A stretch of 64,000 bases of DNA from Candidatus Brevundimonas colombiensis (GTDB taxonomy: Bacteria; Pseudomonadota; Alphaproteobacteria; Caulobacterales; Caulobacteraceae). Each line of letters starts with the position of its first letter. Within the stretch, counting starts at the first letter, position 1. The stretch spans positions 1,550,001-1,614,000 of the forward strand of contig CP119326.1 of NCBI GenBank assembly GCA_029202665.1. Reading direction: 5' to 3'. A program made the position numbers and the translations under genes. The notes under the pieces are model-generated. The model did not search any database. It was not told where the DNA came from and saw nothing but the letters and a program-made list of their open reading frames with translations. Shown in pieces: positions 18,298-26,721 of this stretch.

Positions 18298-20856
18298 ATG
18301 CGCGGTGAACTGAAAACCTATCAGGCCAAGCGCCGGTTCGGCGAGACGCCAGAGCCCAAGGGCGCCAAGGGCGGCCGCTCGAAAGGCGGGTTCCGCTATC
18401 TGATCCAGCGTCATGCGGCGACGCGTCTGCATTACGACTTTCGCATCGAGGCGGACGGGGTGCTGAAATCCTGGGCCGTGACCAAGGCGCCGTCGCGCGA
18501 TACGGCGGTCAAGCGGCTGGCGGTCGAGGTCGAGGATCATCCGCTGGATTACGGATCGTTCGAGGGCACGATCCCCGACGGCAACTATGGCGCCGGCACG
18601 GTGCAGATGTGGGACGTCGGGACCTGGGAGCCGCAGGAGCCGGACCTGGAGGCGGCCTGGGCCAAGGGCCAGATCAAGATGATCCTTCACGGCGAGCGGC
18701 TGAAAGGGAAATGGGCGCTGATCCGGCTGAAAAGCGACCGGGGCAAGCCGTCCAAACGGAACAACTGGCTGCTGTTGAAGGAGAAGGACGATTTCGCGGT
18801 GGCTGGCGAGGGGGATGCCCTGGCCGAGATCGACGCCTCGGTGACGACCGGGCGGTCTCTGGCCGAGATCGCGGACGGGACCAGGGAATGGACGGCGTCA
18901 AAGCCCACGGAGCGCAAAGGGCCGGCCAAGCCCAAGCCGTCAAAGGCGGCGACGAAGGCGACAAAGCCGCCAGCCTTCGTCCCGATCCAGCTGTGCAAGG
19001 TCGCCGACCATCCGCCGGGCGGGACGGGTTGGGCGCACGAGATCAAGTTCGACGGCTACCGCATCCAGATCGGCGTCGGCGGCGGTCGTGCTGTGCTGAG
19101 GACGCGCAAGGGCCTGGACTGGAGCGACCGTTTCCCTGACCTGGCGTCGGATGCGGCGACCTGGCCCGATGCGGTGATCGACGGCGAACTGTGTGCGCTG
19201 GACGATGATCACATGCCGGACTTCGGGGCGTTGCAGGCGGCCATTTCGGACGAGAAGACGGGCGGCCTGGTCTATTTCGCCTTCGACCTGCTGTTCGAAG
19301 GGGCGGAGGATCTGCGCAAGCTGCCGCTGTCGCATCGCAAGGCGCGGCTGCAGGCCTATGTGGACCGGATCGGCAAGCCAGGGGCGGGGCGCCTGCGCTA
19401 CGTCGAACATTTCGCCTCGACCGGGCAGGCGGTGCTGGAGAGTGCCTGTCGGATGGATCTGGAAGGGGTGATCTCCAAGAAACTGGACGCGCCCTATCAT
19501 GCGGGGCGGTCGTCGACCTGGTTGAAATCCAAATGCCGGGGCCGCGACGAGGTAGTGATCGGCGGCTGGTCGTCGGAGGGCGGAACCCGGTTCCGCTCGC
19601 TGCTGGTCGGGGTGCGCGACAGGAAGGGTCTGCGCTATCTGGGCCGGGTTGGAACCGGCTATGGCGAGGCGGTCACGAAGACGCTGGTTCCGGCCTTGAA
19701 GGGCGTGGCGGCGGACAGGTCGCCCTTTACCGGCGAGGGCGCGCCCAAGACCGCCAAGGACGTTCACTGGGTCAAGCCGGTGCTGGTCGCCGAGGTCGAG
19801 CATGGCGGCTATACCGAAGCGGGCTCGCTGAGGCAGGCGGCGTTCAAGGGCTTGCGCGAAGACAAGGCGGCCGCCGAGGTGACCGACGCGCCCCAGCCGC
19901 CCACCGAGATGGGCGAGGCCAAAAAGACGACGACCGTGCGCGCGGCCGGCAAGGCCGGGAAGGTGGTCGTGGCGGGGGTGACGATCTCCAGCCCCGACAA
20001 GGTGCTGTGGCCCGCTGTGGGCGACCGGCCCGCGATCACCAAGGCCGATCTGGCGCGATACTATGAGGCGGCGGCCGAGCGGATTCTGGCCCATGTCTCG
20101 GACCGGCCGACGTCGATCATCCGGGCGCCCGAGGGGATCGGCGGCGAGACCTTCTTCCAGCGTCACGCCATGGCGGGGTCCAACCCACGCCTGAAGCTGA
20201 TCGACGTGAAGGCGCGCACGCCCTATGTCGCCGCCATAGATGTGGGCGGCCTGGCCGCCATCGCGCAATCCGGCGGGCTGGAACTGCATCCCTGGGGCTG
20301 CGCGCCGGGCATGCCGGAAGTCCCCGAACAGATCACCTTCGACCTGGACCCCGACGAAGGGCTGGACTTCAGCGACGTGATCGCGGCGGCAAAAGTCGTG
20401 AAGACACGCATCGAGCGGCTGGGCCTGGCGGCCTTCGTCAAGACGACGGGAGGCAAGGGGCTGCACGTCGTCGTCCCCATCAAGACCGACGCTCGATCCC
20501 GCGTGACCTGGGACCAGAACAAGGCCTTCGCCAAGGCTGTGGCCGAGGCCATTCGCGCCGATGCGCCGGATCGGTTCACCATCACCCTCGCCAAGAAGGC
20601 GCGGGGCGGAAAGATCTTCATCGACTATCTGCGGAACGGCCGGATGGCGACGGCGGTCGCGCCGTGGTCGCCGCGCGCACGGCCGGGCGCGGGGATCGCC
20701 TTCCCGCTGTCATGGGGCCAGGTGAAGGTGGGACTGGACCCGGCGGCGTTCAATCTCTGGACCTATGAGACGCTGCTGAAAAAGCCCGATCCGTGGGCGG
20801 ATTTCCGAGCCTCGGCGGTCAGTCTGAAACCGGCGTTGAGAAAGATGGGAATTTAG
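18298..20856 (+). CDS. ligD: ATP-dependent DNA ligase D (LigD)
   Basis: An 852-residue multi-domain NHEJ enzyme. The start MRGELKTYQAKRRFGETPEP is typical; the frame runs 22 codons upstream into the previous gene. Domains in order: 3'-phosphoesterase (about 25-185, with RHAATRLHYDFRIE and the DHPLDYGSFEGTIP motif), ATP-dependent ligase (about 215-520, catalytic Lys250 in EIKFDGYR), linker, then primase-polymerase (about 560-850, with ITFDLDPDEGLDF metal ligands and TTGGKGLHVVVP). It repairs double-strand breaks with Ku, whose gene converges on it 57 bp away. A Lys/Ala-rich linker (about 200-225) follows the phosphoesterase. Confidence 0.95.
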   Translation: MRGELKTYQAKRRFGETPEPKGAKGGRSKGGFRYLIQRHAATRLHYDFRIEADGVLKSWAVTKAPSRDTAVKRLAVEVEDHPLDYGSFEGTIPDGNYGAGTVQMWDVGTWEPQEPDLEAAWAKGQIKMILHGERLKGKWALIRLKSDRGKPSKRNNWLLLKEKDDFAVAGEGDALAEIDASVTTGRSLAEIADGTREWTASKPTERKGPAKPKPSKAATKATKPPAFVPIQLCKVADHPPGGTGWAHEIKFDGYRIQIGVGGGRAVLRTRKGLDWSDRFPDLASDAATWPDAVIDGELCALDDDHMPDFGALQAAISDEKTGGLVYFAFDLLFEGAEDLRKLPLSHRKARLQAYVDRIGKPGAGRLRYVEHFASTGQAVLESACRMDLEGVISKKLDAPYHAGRSSTWLKSKCRGRDEVVIGGWSSEGGTRFRSLLVGVRDRKGLRYLGRVGTGYGEAVTKTLVPALKGVAADRSPFTGEGAPKTAKDVHWVKPVLVAEVEHGGYTEAGSLRQAAFKGLREDKAAAEVTDAPQPPTEMGEAKKTTTVRAAGKAGKVVVAGVTISSPDKVLWPAVGDRPAITKADLARYYEAAAERILAHVSDRPTSIIRAPEGIGGETFFQRHAMAGSNPRLKLIDVKARTPYVAAIDVGGLAAIAQSGGLELHPWGCAPGMPEVPEQITFDLDPDEGLDFSDVIAAAKVVKTRIERLGLAAFVKTTGGKGLHVVVPIKTDARSRVTWDQNKAFAKAVAEAIRADAPDRFTITLAKKARGGKIFIDYLRNGRMATAVAPWSPRARPGAGIAFPLSWGQVKVGLDPAAFNLWTYETLLKKPDPWADFRASAVSLKPALRKMGI

Positions 20857-20870
20857 CTGTCACCTGACCC

Positions 20871-20900
20871 CGATCATCCCGGCGAAAGCCGGGATGATCG
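20871..20900. terminator. Perfect hairpin between convergent ligD and ku
   Basis: A 13-bp perfect stem (20871-20883 with 20888-20900) with a GAAA loop sits between the two convergent genes. It has no T-run, so it may be a REP-like palindrome serving as a bidirectional transcription or mRNA-end barrier. A shorter relative with a CCCCGC/GCGGGG stem occurs at 26235. Confidence 0.6.
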
Positions 20901-20913
20901 GATATGAAATGCG

Positions 20914-21780
20914 TCAGGCGGCAGTCTTCTTCTTTGCAGCGGTCTTGTTTTTCGCGGGAGCCTTTTTCGTCGGCGTCTTCTTCGCCGGCTTTTGCGCCCC
21001 CGTCGCGGAACCCTTCAGGCTGTTCCGCAAGGCCGCCATCAGGTCGATGACATTGGTGTCGTCGGGTTCGGCGACGTCGACCACGCCCTTGCCGCCCTTG
21101 GACTTGGCCTTGATCATGGCGCGCAGGGCGTCATCGTAGCCGTCCCTGAAGTCGGACGGATCGAATTCCGCCTCCTTCTGGCCGATGATGCGGGCGGCGA
21201 TCTCGACCATGTCGGGATCGGCCTTCACGGTCGGAATATCATCGAAATAGTCGTCGGAATCGCGCACCTCGTCATGGGCGCGCAGGGTGTAGGCGACCAG
21301 CCCCTTGCCCCGGACCTCCAGCGCCAGCTGCCGTTCCTTGCCGCGCAGAACCAACTGGCCCAGCGCCACCTTGCCCTGTTTCTTCATGGCGTCGCGGATG
21401 ACGGCGAAGGCCTCGACGCCCGCGCCCTTTTCCGGAACCACGAAGAAGGGATCGTCCCAATACAGCCGGTCGATATCCGCCTCGTCGACGAACTTGTCGA
21501 TCGAGATGGTCTTGGTGCTTTCCAGCTTCACCTTGTCGAAATCGGCGTCGTCGAACAGGACATATTCGTCCTTGGACACCTCGTAGCCGCGCACCAGGTC
21601 GCTGCGCTCGACCGGGCCGACGTCCGGGTCGGTCGGGACCATGCGGATGCGGTTGTTGGTGTCGGGATTGACCAGGTGAAACCGCACGTCGTTCGTGCTG
21701 GTCGTCGCCGTGTAGAGCGCCACCGGACAGGTGACCAGCGACAGCTTCAGATGTCCTTGCCAGGTTGGGCGGGCGGCCAT
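20914..21780 (-). CDS. ku: Ku protein, non-homologous end joining
   Basis: A 288-residue bacterial Ku. It opens MAARPTWQGHLKLSLVTCPV, typical of the family, and contains the ring-forming core (about 10-220) and the conserved region PVERSDLVRGYEVSKDEYV. The C-terminus (from about residue 262) is a Lys/Ala/Pro tail ending in a KKKTAA sequence, a feature linked to DNA binding and sliding. It binds broken DNA ends and recruits LigD, encoded convergently. No partner genes lie upstream. Confidence is high. Confidence 0.95.
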   Translation of the reverse strand: MAARPTWQGHLKLSLVTCPVALYTATTSTNDVRFHLVNPDTNNRIRMVPTDPDVGPVERSDLVRGYEVSKDEYVLFDDADFDKVKLESTKTISIDKFVDEADIDRLYWDDPFFVVPEKGAGVEAFAVIRDAMKKQGKVALGQLVLRGKERQLALEVRGKGLVAYTLRAHDEVRDSDDYFDDIPTVKADPDMVEIAARIIGQKEAEFDPSDFRDGYDDALRAMIKAKSKGGKGVVDVAEPDDTNVIDLMAALRNSLKGSATGAQKPAKKTPTKKAPAKNKTAAKKKTAA

Positions 21781-21846
21781 GTCGATTCCTCCTCGATCCC
21801 TGACAATGCGCCAGGACGATTTGCGTTCGGACTTGGCCGCCGGCGG

Positions 21847-22200
21847 TCAGGCCTTGCCGTCGAAGATCATCTCGAACCCGCCCCACATCATGCGCTTGCC
21901 GTCAAAAGGCATGTCCATGTCGGCGAAACCGGGGTCGTCCTGCATCCTGGCGAAACAGGCGTCGGCGGTGGCGCGGTCGGGCCAGGTCACCCAGGAGAAG
22001 ACCACGACCTCGCCCTCTTCCAGCTTCACCGCCATGGGGAAGCTGGTCAGGGCGCCGTCCGGCACGTCCTCGCCCCAGGTCTCGGTCTGGGACAGGGCCC
22101 CGTATGTCTGGAACAGGGGCCAGGACGCCTGGGCGGACGTGACGTAGCGCGCCTTGTCCTCGGCCTTCACGGGCGTCAGGAAGCCGGTCACATAGGTCAT
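21847..22200 (-). CDS. DUF1428 domain-containing protein
   Basis: A 117-residue cytoplasmic protein starting MTYVTGFLTPVKAEDKARYV and ending in the MWGGFEMIFDGKA-type tail of DUF1428 (YbaA-like), a small ferredoxin-fold family of unknown function. It lies 22 bp after the stop of a VOC-family gene in the same direction, in a three-gene unit transcribed away from an HxlR-type regulator. Members are often grouped with VOC/PhnB-like proteins. No catalytic residues can be assigned. Confidence 0.85.
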   Translation of the reverse strand: MTYVTGFLTPVKAEDKARYVTSAQASWPLFQTYGALSQTETWGEDVPDGALTSFPMAVKLEEGEVVVFSWVTWPDRATADACFARMQDDPGFADMDMPFDGKRMMWGGFEMIFDGKA

Positions 22201-22222
22201 CGGTCGTCTCCTTGGCGCAGGG

Positions 22223-22705
22223 TCAGAGGTCGGCGACGGCGCGATCCAGGGCCGCGATGTCGATTTTGGTCATGGTCATCATCGCCGTCATGGCCGCCGC
22301 CGCGCGGGCCGGATCGGCGTCGGTGGTCAGGTCCATCAACCGGCGAGGCGTGATCTGCCACGACAGGCCCCAGCGGTCCTTCAGCCAGCCGCAGGCGTTC
22401 TCGCGCCCGCCGTCGGCGATCAGGGCGTTCCACAGTCGGTCGGTCTCGGCCTGATCCTCGGTCATCACCATGAAGGAGACGGCCTCGGTGAAACGGAAGG
22501 CTGATCCGCCGTTCAGCGCCACATATTCGCGGCACGCCAGGACGAACTGGACCGTCAGCACCGAACCGGCGGGGCCTGACGGCGTATCGACCGGCGAACG
22601 GTTGGCGGCGGTGACGCGACTGTCGGGCAGCAGGCCGACATACAAGGCGGTCGCCGCCTCTGCCTCGCCGTCGAACCACAGGCAGGGAACGATCTTGTCG
22701 GTCAT
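22223..22705 (-). CDS. VOC family protein (PhnB-like)
   Basis: A 160-residue protein starting MTDKIVPCLWFDGEAEAATA, the typical opening of PhnB-like / 3-demethylubiquinone methyltransferase-like VOC proteins. The domain carries VQFVLACREYVALNGG and ENACGWLKDRWGLSWQI motifs. The chosen start overlaps the stop of the upstream VOC gene; the frame is open far upstream but that is in the other gene. Substrate unknown. It forms an operon with the upstream VOC gene and DUF1428. Confidence 0.88.
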   Translation of the reverse strand: MTDKIVPCLWFDGEAEAATALYVGLLPDSRVTAANRSPVDTPSGPAGSVLTVQFVLACREYVALNGGSAFRFTEAVSFMVMTEDQAETDRLWNALIADGGRENACGWLKDRWGLSWQITPRRLMDLTTDADPARAAAAMTAMMTMTKIDIAALDRAVADL

Positions 22706-23148
22706 CACGAGACCCCGGCGTCGGCGGCGAAGGCTTCGGGACCGGCGGCGACGGCGGCGGCGTCCATCCACATGACCTCCCAGATGTGGCCGTCCGGGTC
22801 CGCATAGCTGCGGCCATACATGAAACCGTAGTCCTGGGTCGGGTTGGGATCGACCCTGCCGCCCGCAGGCCCGGCCTGGGTGACGACCGCGTCGACCGCC
22901 GCGCGGCTGTCCTGTGACAGGCACAGCAGAACCTGGGCCGAGGCGTGGGCGTCGGGGATCTGGCGGTCGGTGAAGGTGCGCCATTTGTCGTGGGTCAGCA
23001 GCATGACGTGGATCACGTCCGACACGACCATGCAGGCGGCGGTCTCGTCGCTGAACATGGGGTTCCTGGCCGCGCCGACGGCCTCGTAGAAGGCGATGGA
23101 CTTGGGCAGGTCGGCGACGGGCAGGTTGATGAAAATCAGCTGGGGCAC
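22705..23148 (-). CDS. VOC family protein (glyoxalase/bleomycin-resistance fold)
   Basis: A 147-residue protein with a GTG start (PQLIFINLPVADLPKSIAFY). It has the two-module VOC fold, with the second-half motif GFMYGRSYADPDGHIWEVMW containing the usual metal-ligand Glu. It is the first gene of the unit VOC, VOC, DUF1428 and shares bases with the second at an ATGA-type overlap. An HxlR regulator starts 59 bp away on the other strand, so the intergenic gap likely holds its operator. Substrate unknown; a dioxygenase or resistance role is possible. Confidence 0.87.
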   Translation of the reverse strand: MPQLIFINLPVADLPKSIAFYEAVGAARNPMFSDETAACMVVSDVIHVMLLTHDKWRTFTDRQIPDAHASAQVLLCLSQDSRAAVDAVVTQAGPAGGRVDPNPTQDYGFMYGRSYADPDGHIWEVMWMDAAAVAAGPEAFAADAGVS

Positions 23149-23207
23149 GGCGTTTCCTTATCCTTGTTATTTGCGAAACCTGACTCCGATGATTACGATA
23201 GTCAACC

Positions 23208-23891
23208 ATGAAGTTAGAAAAGATAACTGAAAAGCCGGGACGCAAGTATCACGACGCCTGCGGGGCCGCGCACGGCCTGGACCTGATCGGCGAGCGGTGG
23301 GCGCTGCTGGTCATCCGCGAACTGATGATGGGGCCGCGCCGGTTCGGTGATTTGAGGAAGGACCTGCACGGCCTGTCGGCCAATGTGCTGACCCAGCGGC
23401 TGGAGGGGCTGGAGGCGTCTGGTATCGTGCAACGTCGGAAGCTGCCGCCGCCCGCGTCGGTTCAGGTCTATGAGCTGACGGCCTGGGGGTACGAGATCAA
23501 GCCGGTCTTCATGGTGCTGGGCCGCTGGGCCGCGCGCTCGCCGCTGCACGATCCGACCCTGCCGATCAGCGCGGTGTCGATCATGCAGTCGTTCGAGACG
23601 ATGTTCGATCCGGCCTTGGCGGGCGATGCGGACATGACCCTGGGCTTCGTCTTCGGCGACGAGTCGTTCGTGGTGCGGATCGCGGACGGAGAGATCACGA
23701 CGGCACGGGGCGCCCCGGCCGACGCCGAGGTCGTCGTGACGACCCAGCCGCCGCTGGTCGCGGCCTGTGTCTATGGCAAGGCTCCCCCCGCCGCCTTTGA
23801 GGCCGAGGGGCTGATGACGATCACCGGCGACAGGGCCGTGTTCGACCGCTTCGTCGGCTTCTTCAACCTGCCGGAAAAGGCCGCCGTCTGA
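23208..23891 (+). CDS. HxlR-type winged-helix transcriptional regulator with SCP2-like C-terminal domain
   Basis: A 227-residue regulator. The N-terminal HxlR helix-turn-helix (about 15-105) has LDLIGERWALLVIRELMMGP and LSANVLTQRLEGLEASGIV. An extra C-terminal domain (about 130-227) resembles an SCP2 sterol-carrier fold and may bind a hydrophobic ligand, unlike plain HxlR proteins of about 110 residues. It is divergent from the VOC/VOC/DUF1428 unit and very likely controls it. The short divergent gap (23149-23207) is A/T-rich for this genome. The ligand is not known. Confidence 0.88.
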   Translation: MKLEKITEKPGRKYHDACGAAHGLDLIGERWALLVIRELMMGPRRFGDLRKDLHGLSANVLTQRLEGLEASGIVQRRKLPPPASVQVYELTAWGYEIKPVFMVLGRWAARSPLHDPTLPISAVSIMQSFETMFDPALAGDADMTLGFVFGDESFVVRIADGEITTARGAPADAEVVVTTQPPLVAACVYGKAPPAAFEAEGLMTITGDRAVFDRFVGFFNLPEKAAV

Positions 23892-23900
23892 GCAGCAGGG

Positions 23901-24110
23901 TCAGGCCAGGATGTCCAGCAGGGTTCGGGTCATGTCGTCGGCGGTGCGCAGGACGGCGGCGTTGGCCTTGAAGGCGGTCTTGGCCTCGATCTGGTCGACG
24001 ACGGCTTCGGCGGTATCGTCCAGCGGCGCCTGGGCGGTGCGGCGCGCACTGGTCTCGAAACGCTGCTGGGCGTCGGCCATTCCGGCGGCGGCGATGGAAA
24101 GGGCCTGCAA
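23901..24110 (-). CDS. Small flagellar rod/hook C-terminal-like protein
   Basis: A 69-residue protein with a TTG start, chosen because GGAG lies seven bases upstream; a longer frame lacks such a site. The sequence has the pattern of the C-terminal coiled region of flagellar axial proteins: ALSIAAAGMADAQQRFETSA at the front and FKANAAVLRTADDMTRTLLD at the end. It lacks the rest of a rod or hook protein. No flagellar genes are nearby. It may be a minor axial protein or an orphan domain. I recognise similar small proteins in Caulobacter relatives, but the role is not established. Confidence 0.65.
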   Translation of the reverse strand: MQALSIAAAGMADAQQRFETSARRTAQAPLDDTAEAVVDQIEAKTAFKANAAVLRTADDMTRTLLDILA

Positions 24111-24240
24111 GGGCGGGCTCCGGGCAAGGTTCTGTCTTTCGCCAAAGTGCGTCTTTCGGGTCAACATCGCCTGAAGGAACAGGGTGAACGGCGTTTTCCG
24201 CCCCGCTTCAGCCTTTATCCGTGTATAGAGCGTCACCATT

Positions 24241-24291
24241 CGCCCGGCCTGAGGTCTGACCTCGGCCGGGCGCGGTCGTTTCGGCGACCGC
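24241..24291 (+). promoter_or_regulatory. Two tandem hairpins in the 5' leader of the DEAD-box helicase gene
   Basis: Hairpin 1: 24241-24249 pairs with 24264-24272, then a one-base bulge, then GAGGT/ACCTC (24251-24255 with 24259-24263). Hairpin 2: GCGGTCG at 24272-24278 pairs with CGACCGC at 24285-24291. The helicase start is 26 bp further on. There is no T-run, so these look like a structured leader, perhaps for autoregulation by the RNA helicase. The function is inferred. Confidence 0.45.
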
Positions 24292-24316
24292 CCTTGTCCG
24301 TTGTTCCAGGTTTCCC

Positions 24317-26215
24317 ATGCCCTTTCCCGCCGTCCACCCCGCGCTCGACCGCGCCCTGATCAACAAGGGCTATGCCGAACCCACCCCGGTTCAGGCCGCC
24401 GTGCTGGAAGGCGAACACGCGGATCGCGACCTGCTGGTTTCGGCCCAGACCGGATCGGGCAAGACGGTGGCGTTCGGTCTGGCGGCCGCCCCGACCTTGC
24501 TGGGCGACAAGCCGATCTTCGGCCCCGGCGGCGCGCCGCTGTGCCTGGCCATCGCGCCGACCCGCGAACTGGCCATGCAGGTCGCGGCCGAACTGCAATG
24601 GTTGTACGCCGACTCGGGCGCCAAGATCGCCACCTGCGTCGGCGGCATGGATGCCCGTCGCGAGGCCCGCGCTCTGGGCTTCGGCGTTCACATCGTCGTC
24701 GGCACGCCGGGTCGCCTGAAGGACCACATCGACCGGGGCAATCTGGACCTGTCCGAACTGAAGGTCGCCGTCCTGGACGAGGCGGACGAGATGCTGGACA
24801 TGGGCTTCCGCGAGGACCTGGAGCACATTCTGGACCAGGCCCCGGCCGAACGCCGCACCCTGCTGTTCTCGGCCACCATCGCGCGTGACATCGTCACCCT
24901 GGCCAAGCGCTACCAGAAGGATGCGGTCCGCATCGACGCGACGGACAAGACGCGCCAGCACGCCGACATCGAATATCGCGCCTATCGCATCGCGCCCAAC
25001 GAGATCGAACACGCGGTGGTCAACACCCTGCGCTGGTACGAGGCGCCGCGCGCCATGGTTTTCTGCTCGACGCGCGACAGTGTGCGTCACCTGCAGTCCT
25101 CGCTGCTGGAGCGCGGCTTCTCGACCGTGTCCCTGTCGGGCGAAATGGGCCAGCGCGAGCGGACCGATGCGCTTCAGTCGCTGCGTGACGGCCGCGCCCG
25201 CGTCTGCGTCGCCACCGACGTCGCCGCGCGCGGTCTCGACCTGCCGGACCTGGGTCTGGTCATCCACGCCGAACTGCCGATGAACCGCGCCGGTTTGCTG
25301 CACCGTTCAGGCCGCACGGGCCGGGCGGGCAAGAAGGGCGTGTCGGTGATGCTGGTTCCGCACTCGCGCCGTCGCAAGGCCGAGCGTCTGATGGACGAGG
25401 CCGGGGTCGACGCCGTGTGGTCGGGCGCCCCGACCTTCGATGAAATCCGCAAGGCCGATGAAGGCCGTCTGCTGTCGCCCGAGTTCTTCGAGGCCGACGT
25501 GTCCGACGAGGACATGGTCGTGGCCAAGCGCATGATCGCCGAGCGCACGCCCGACGAGATCGCCGCCGCCCTGGTGCGCCTGCTCCGCAAGGAACAGCCC
25601 GCGCCCGAGGAGTTGTCCGATCCGGGTTCGGACCGCGGCCCCGCCAAACGCGAACGCGTGGTTCGCAGCGACGACGGCACGTCGGCGACGCCCTGGCCGG
25701 GCGAACGCCTGGGCGCCGATGACGTGACCTGGTTCCGCCTGGACGTGGGCCGCAACAAGAACGCCGATCCCAAGTGGCTGATCCCGCTGATTTGCCGCAT
25801 CGGCGGCATTTCCAAGCCCCAGATCGGCGCGATCCGCACCTTCCCCGACGAGACCCGGTTCGAGATCGCCAAGACCCACGAGAAGGCGTTCCGCGAAGCC
25901 ATCGCCGCGTCCAAGGACGAGGTCCGCATCACCCCGTCCGAAGCCCCCACGCCGGGGTCGATGAAGGCCAGCCGTTTCGCCGGCAAGTCGCGTGAAGACG
26001 GCGATCGCCCCTTCAAGAAAACCCCCTACAAACGCGCCGAGGGCGGCGAGGGCGACGCCCGCCCGCCGTTCAAGAAGAAGCCCTGGGCGCCGAAGGCCGA
26101 CGGCGGCGGCAATCCGCGCTCGAACGCATCGGGCGACAAGCCCTTCGCCAAGAAGCCCTTCAAGGCCAAGCCCGGCTTCAAGAAGGACGGCTTCAAGGGC
26201 AAGCCGAAGGGCTGA
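24317..26215 (+). CDS. DEAD-box RNA helicase with DbpA-type RNA-binding domain
   Basis: A 632-residue helicase. RecA domain 1 has the Q-motif region (TPVQAAVLEG), Walker A AQTGSGKT with Lys49, and the DEAD box at residues 154-157 (VLDEADEMLDMGF); SAT follows. RecA domain 2 ends with RTGRAGKKGVSV. A DbpA RNA-binding domain (about 475-540, WFRLDVGRNKNADPKWLIP) follows, and the tail (from about 555) is a Lys/Pro/Phe-rich low-complexity stretch with KKPF/KPGF repeats. The layout matches DeaD/CsdA-like helicases, which act in ribosome assembly, cold response and mRNA turnover. Two hairpins lie in its leader. Confidence 0.93.
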   Translation: MPFPAVHPALDRALINKGYAEPTPVQAAVLEGEHADRDLLVSAQTGSGKTVAFGLAAAPTLLGDKPIFGPGGAPLCLAIAPTRELAMQVAAELQWLYADSGAKIATCVGGMDARREARALGFGVHIVVGTPGRLKDHIDRGNLDLSELKVAVLDEADEMLDMGFREDLEHILDQAPAERRTLLFSATIARDIVTLAKRYQKDAVRIDATDKTRQHADIEYRAYRIAPNEIEHAVVNTLRWYEAPRAMVFCSTRDSVRHLQSSLLERGFSTVSLSGEMGQRERTDALQSLRDGRARVCVATDVAARGLDLPDLGLVIHAELPMNRAGLLHRSGRTGRAGKKGVSVMLVPHSRRRKAERLMDEAGVDAVWSGAPTFDEIRKADEGRLLSPEFFEADVSDEDMVVAKRMIAERTPDEIAAALVRLLRKEQPAPEELSDPGSDRGPAKRERVVRSDDGTSATPWPGERLGADDVTWFRLDVGRNKNADPKWLIPLICRIGGISKPQIGAIRTFPDETRFEIAKTHEKAFREAIAASKDEVRITPSEAPTPGSMKASRFAGKSREDGDRPFKKTPYKRAEGGEGDARPPFKKKPWAPKADGGGNPRSNASGDKPFAKKPFKAKPGFKKDGFKGKPKG

Positions 26216-26234
26216 TCTCGAAATCTCCGCTCAT

Positions 26235-26250
26235 CCCCGCGTAGGCGGGG
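26235..26250. repeat. REP-like hairpin
   Basis: CCCCGC-GTAG-GCGGGG forms a short palindrome between the helicase gene and the next gene. It resembles the CATCCCCGCG-type palindromes scattered through Caulobacterales genomes; only this copy and the longer one at 20871 are clear here. Confidence 0.5.
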
Positions 26251-26308
26251 ACGGGCGCGGAATAGAGGGTGCTTGCCAACCGGCCCCATCCCGGCGCACC
26301 CTTCGCCC

Positions 26309-26632
26309 ATGAGCACGCCGTCCGCGCCCGAGGGACGATACGCCTCGTTCGAGGCCTTCTATCCCTATTATATTCACGAGCATTCCAACCGCACCTGTCG
26401 GCGTATCCACGTCGTGGGGACGGGGCTGGTCATTCTGGCCTTCGCGGCGTTCCTGGTGACTTGGAACCCATGGTGGCTGCTGGCCATGCCGCTGGTGGGT
26501 TACGGCTTCGCCTGGGTCGGCCATTTCTTCTTCGAGAAGAACCGTCCGGCGACATTCAAATATCCGCTCTGGAGCCTGAGGGGCGATTTTCGCCTGTTCT
26601 TCGAGACGGTGACAGGTCGCCGAAAGTTCTAA
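26309..26632 (+). CDS. Mpo1/DUF962 family membrane protein
   Basis: A 107-residue protein; the ATG at 26309 is preferred over an upstream in-frame start because the family opens near YASFEAFYPYYIHEHSN. The conserved HEHSNRTCRRIH segment holds the His residues that bind iron in the Mpo1 dioxygenases, which act on 2-hydroxy fatty acids. Two hydrophobic segments (about 37-55 and 58-74) suggest an inner-membrane location. It stands alone between the helicase and a secreted protein. Enzyme activity is inferred from the family. Confidence 0.85.
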   Translation: MSTPSAPEGRYASFEAFYPYYIHEHSNRTCRRIHVVGTGLVILAFAAFLVTWNPWWLLAMPLVGYGFAWVGHFFFEKNRPATFKYPLWSLRGDFRLFFETVTGRRKF

Positions 26633-26721
26633 GGCGAAGGCGTCGATTTTAAGCTGCGCCATTACCTGAAAGCCATTAGGGTGTCGCCCGCGGCGGTCTG
26701 CCGTTGCTGGAGGGAGCCTCA

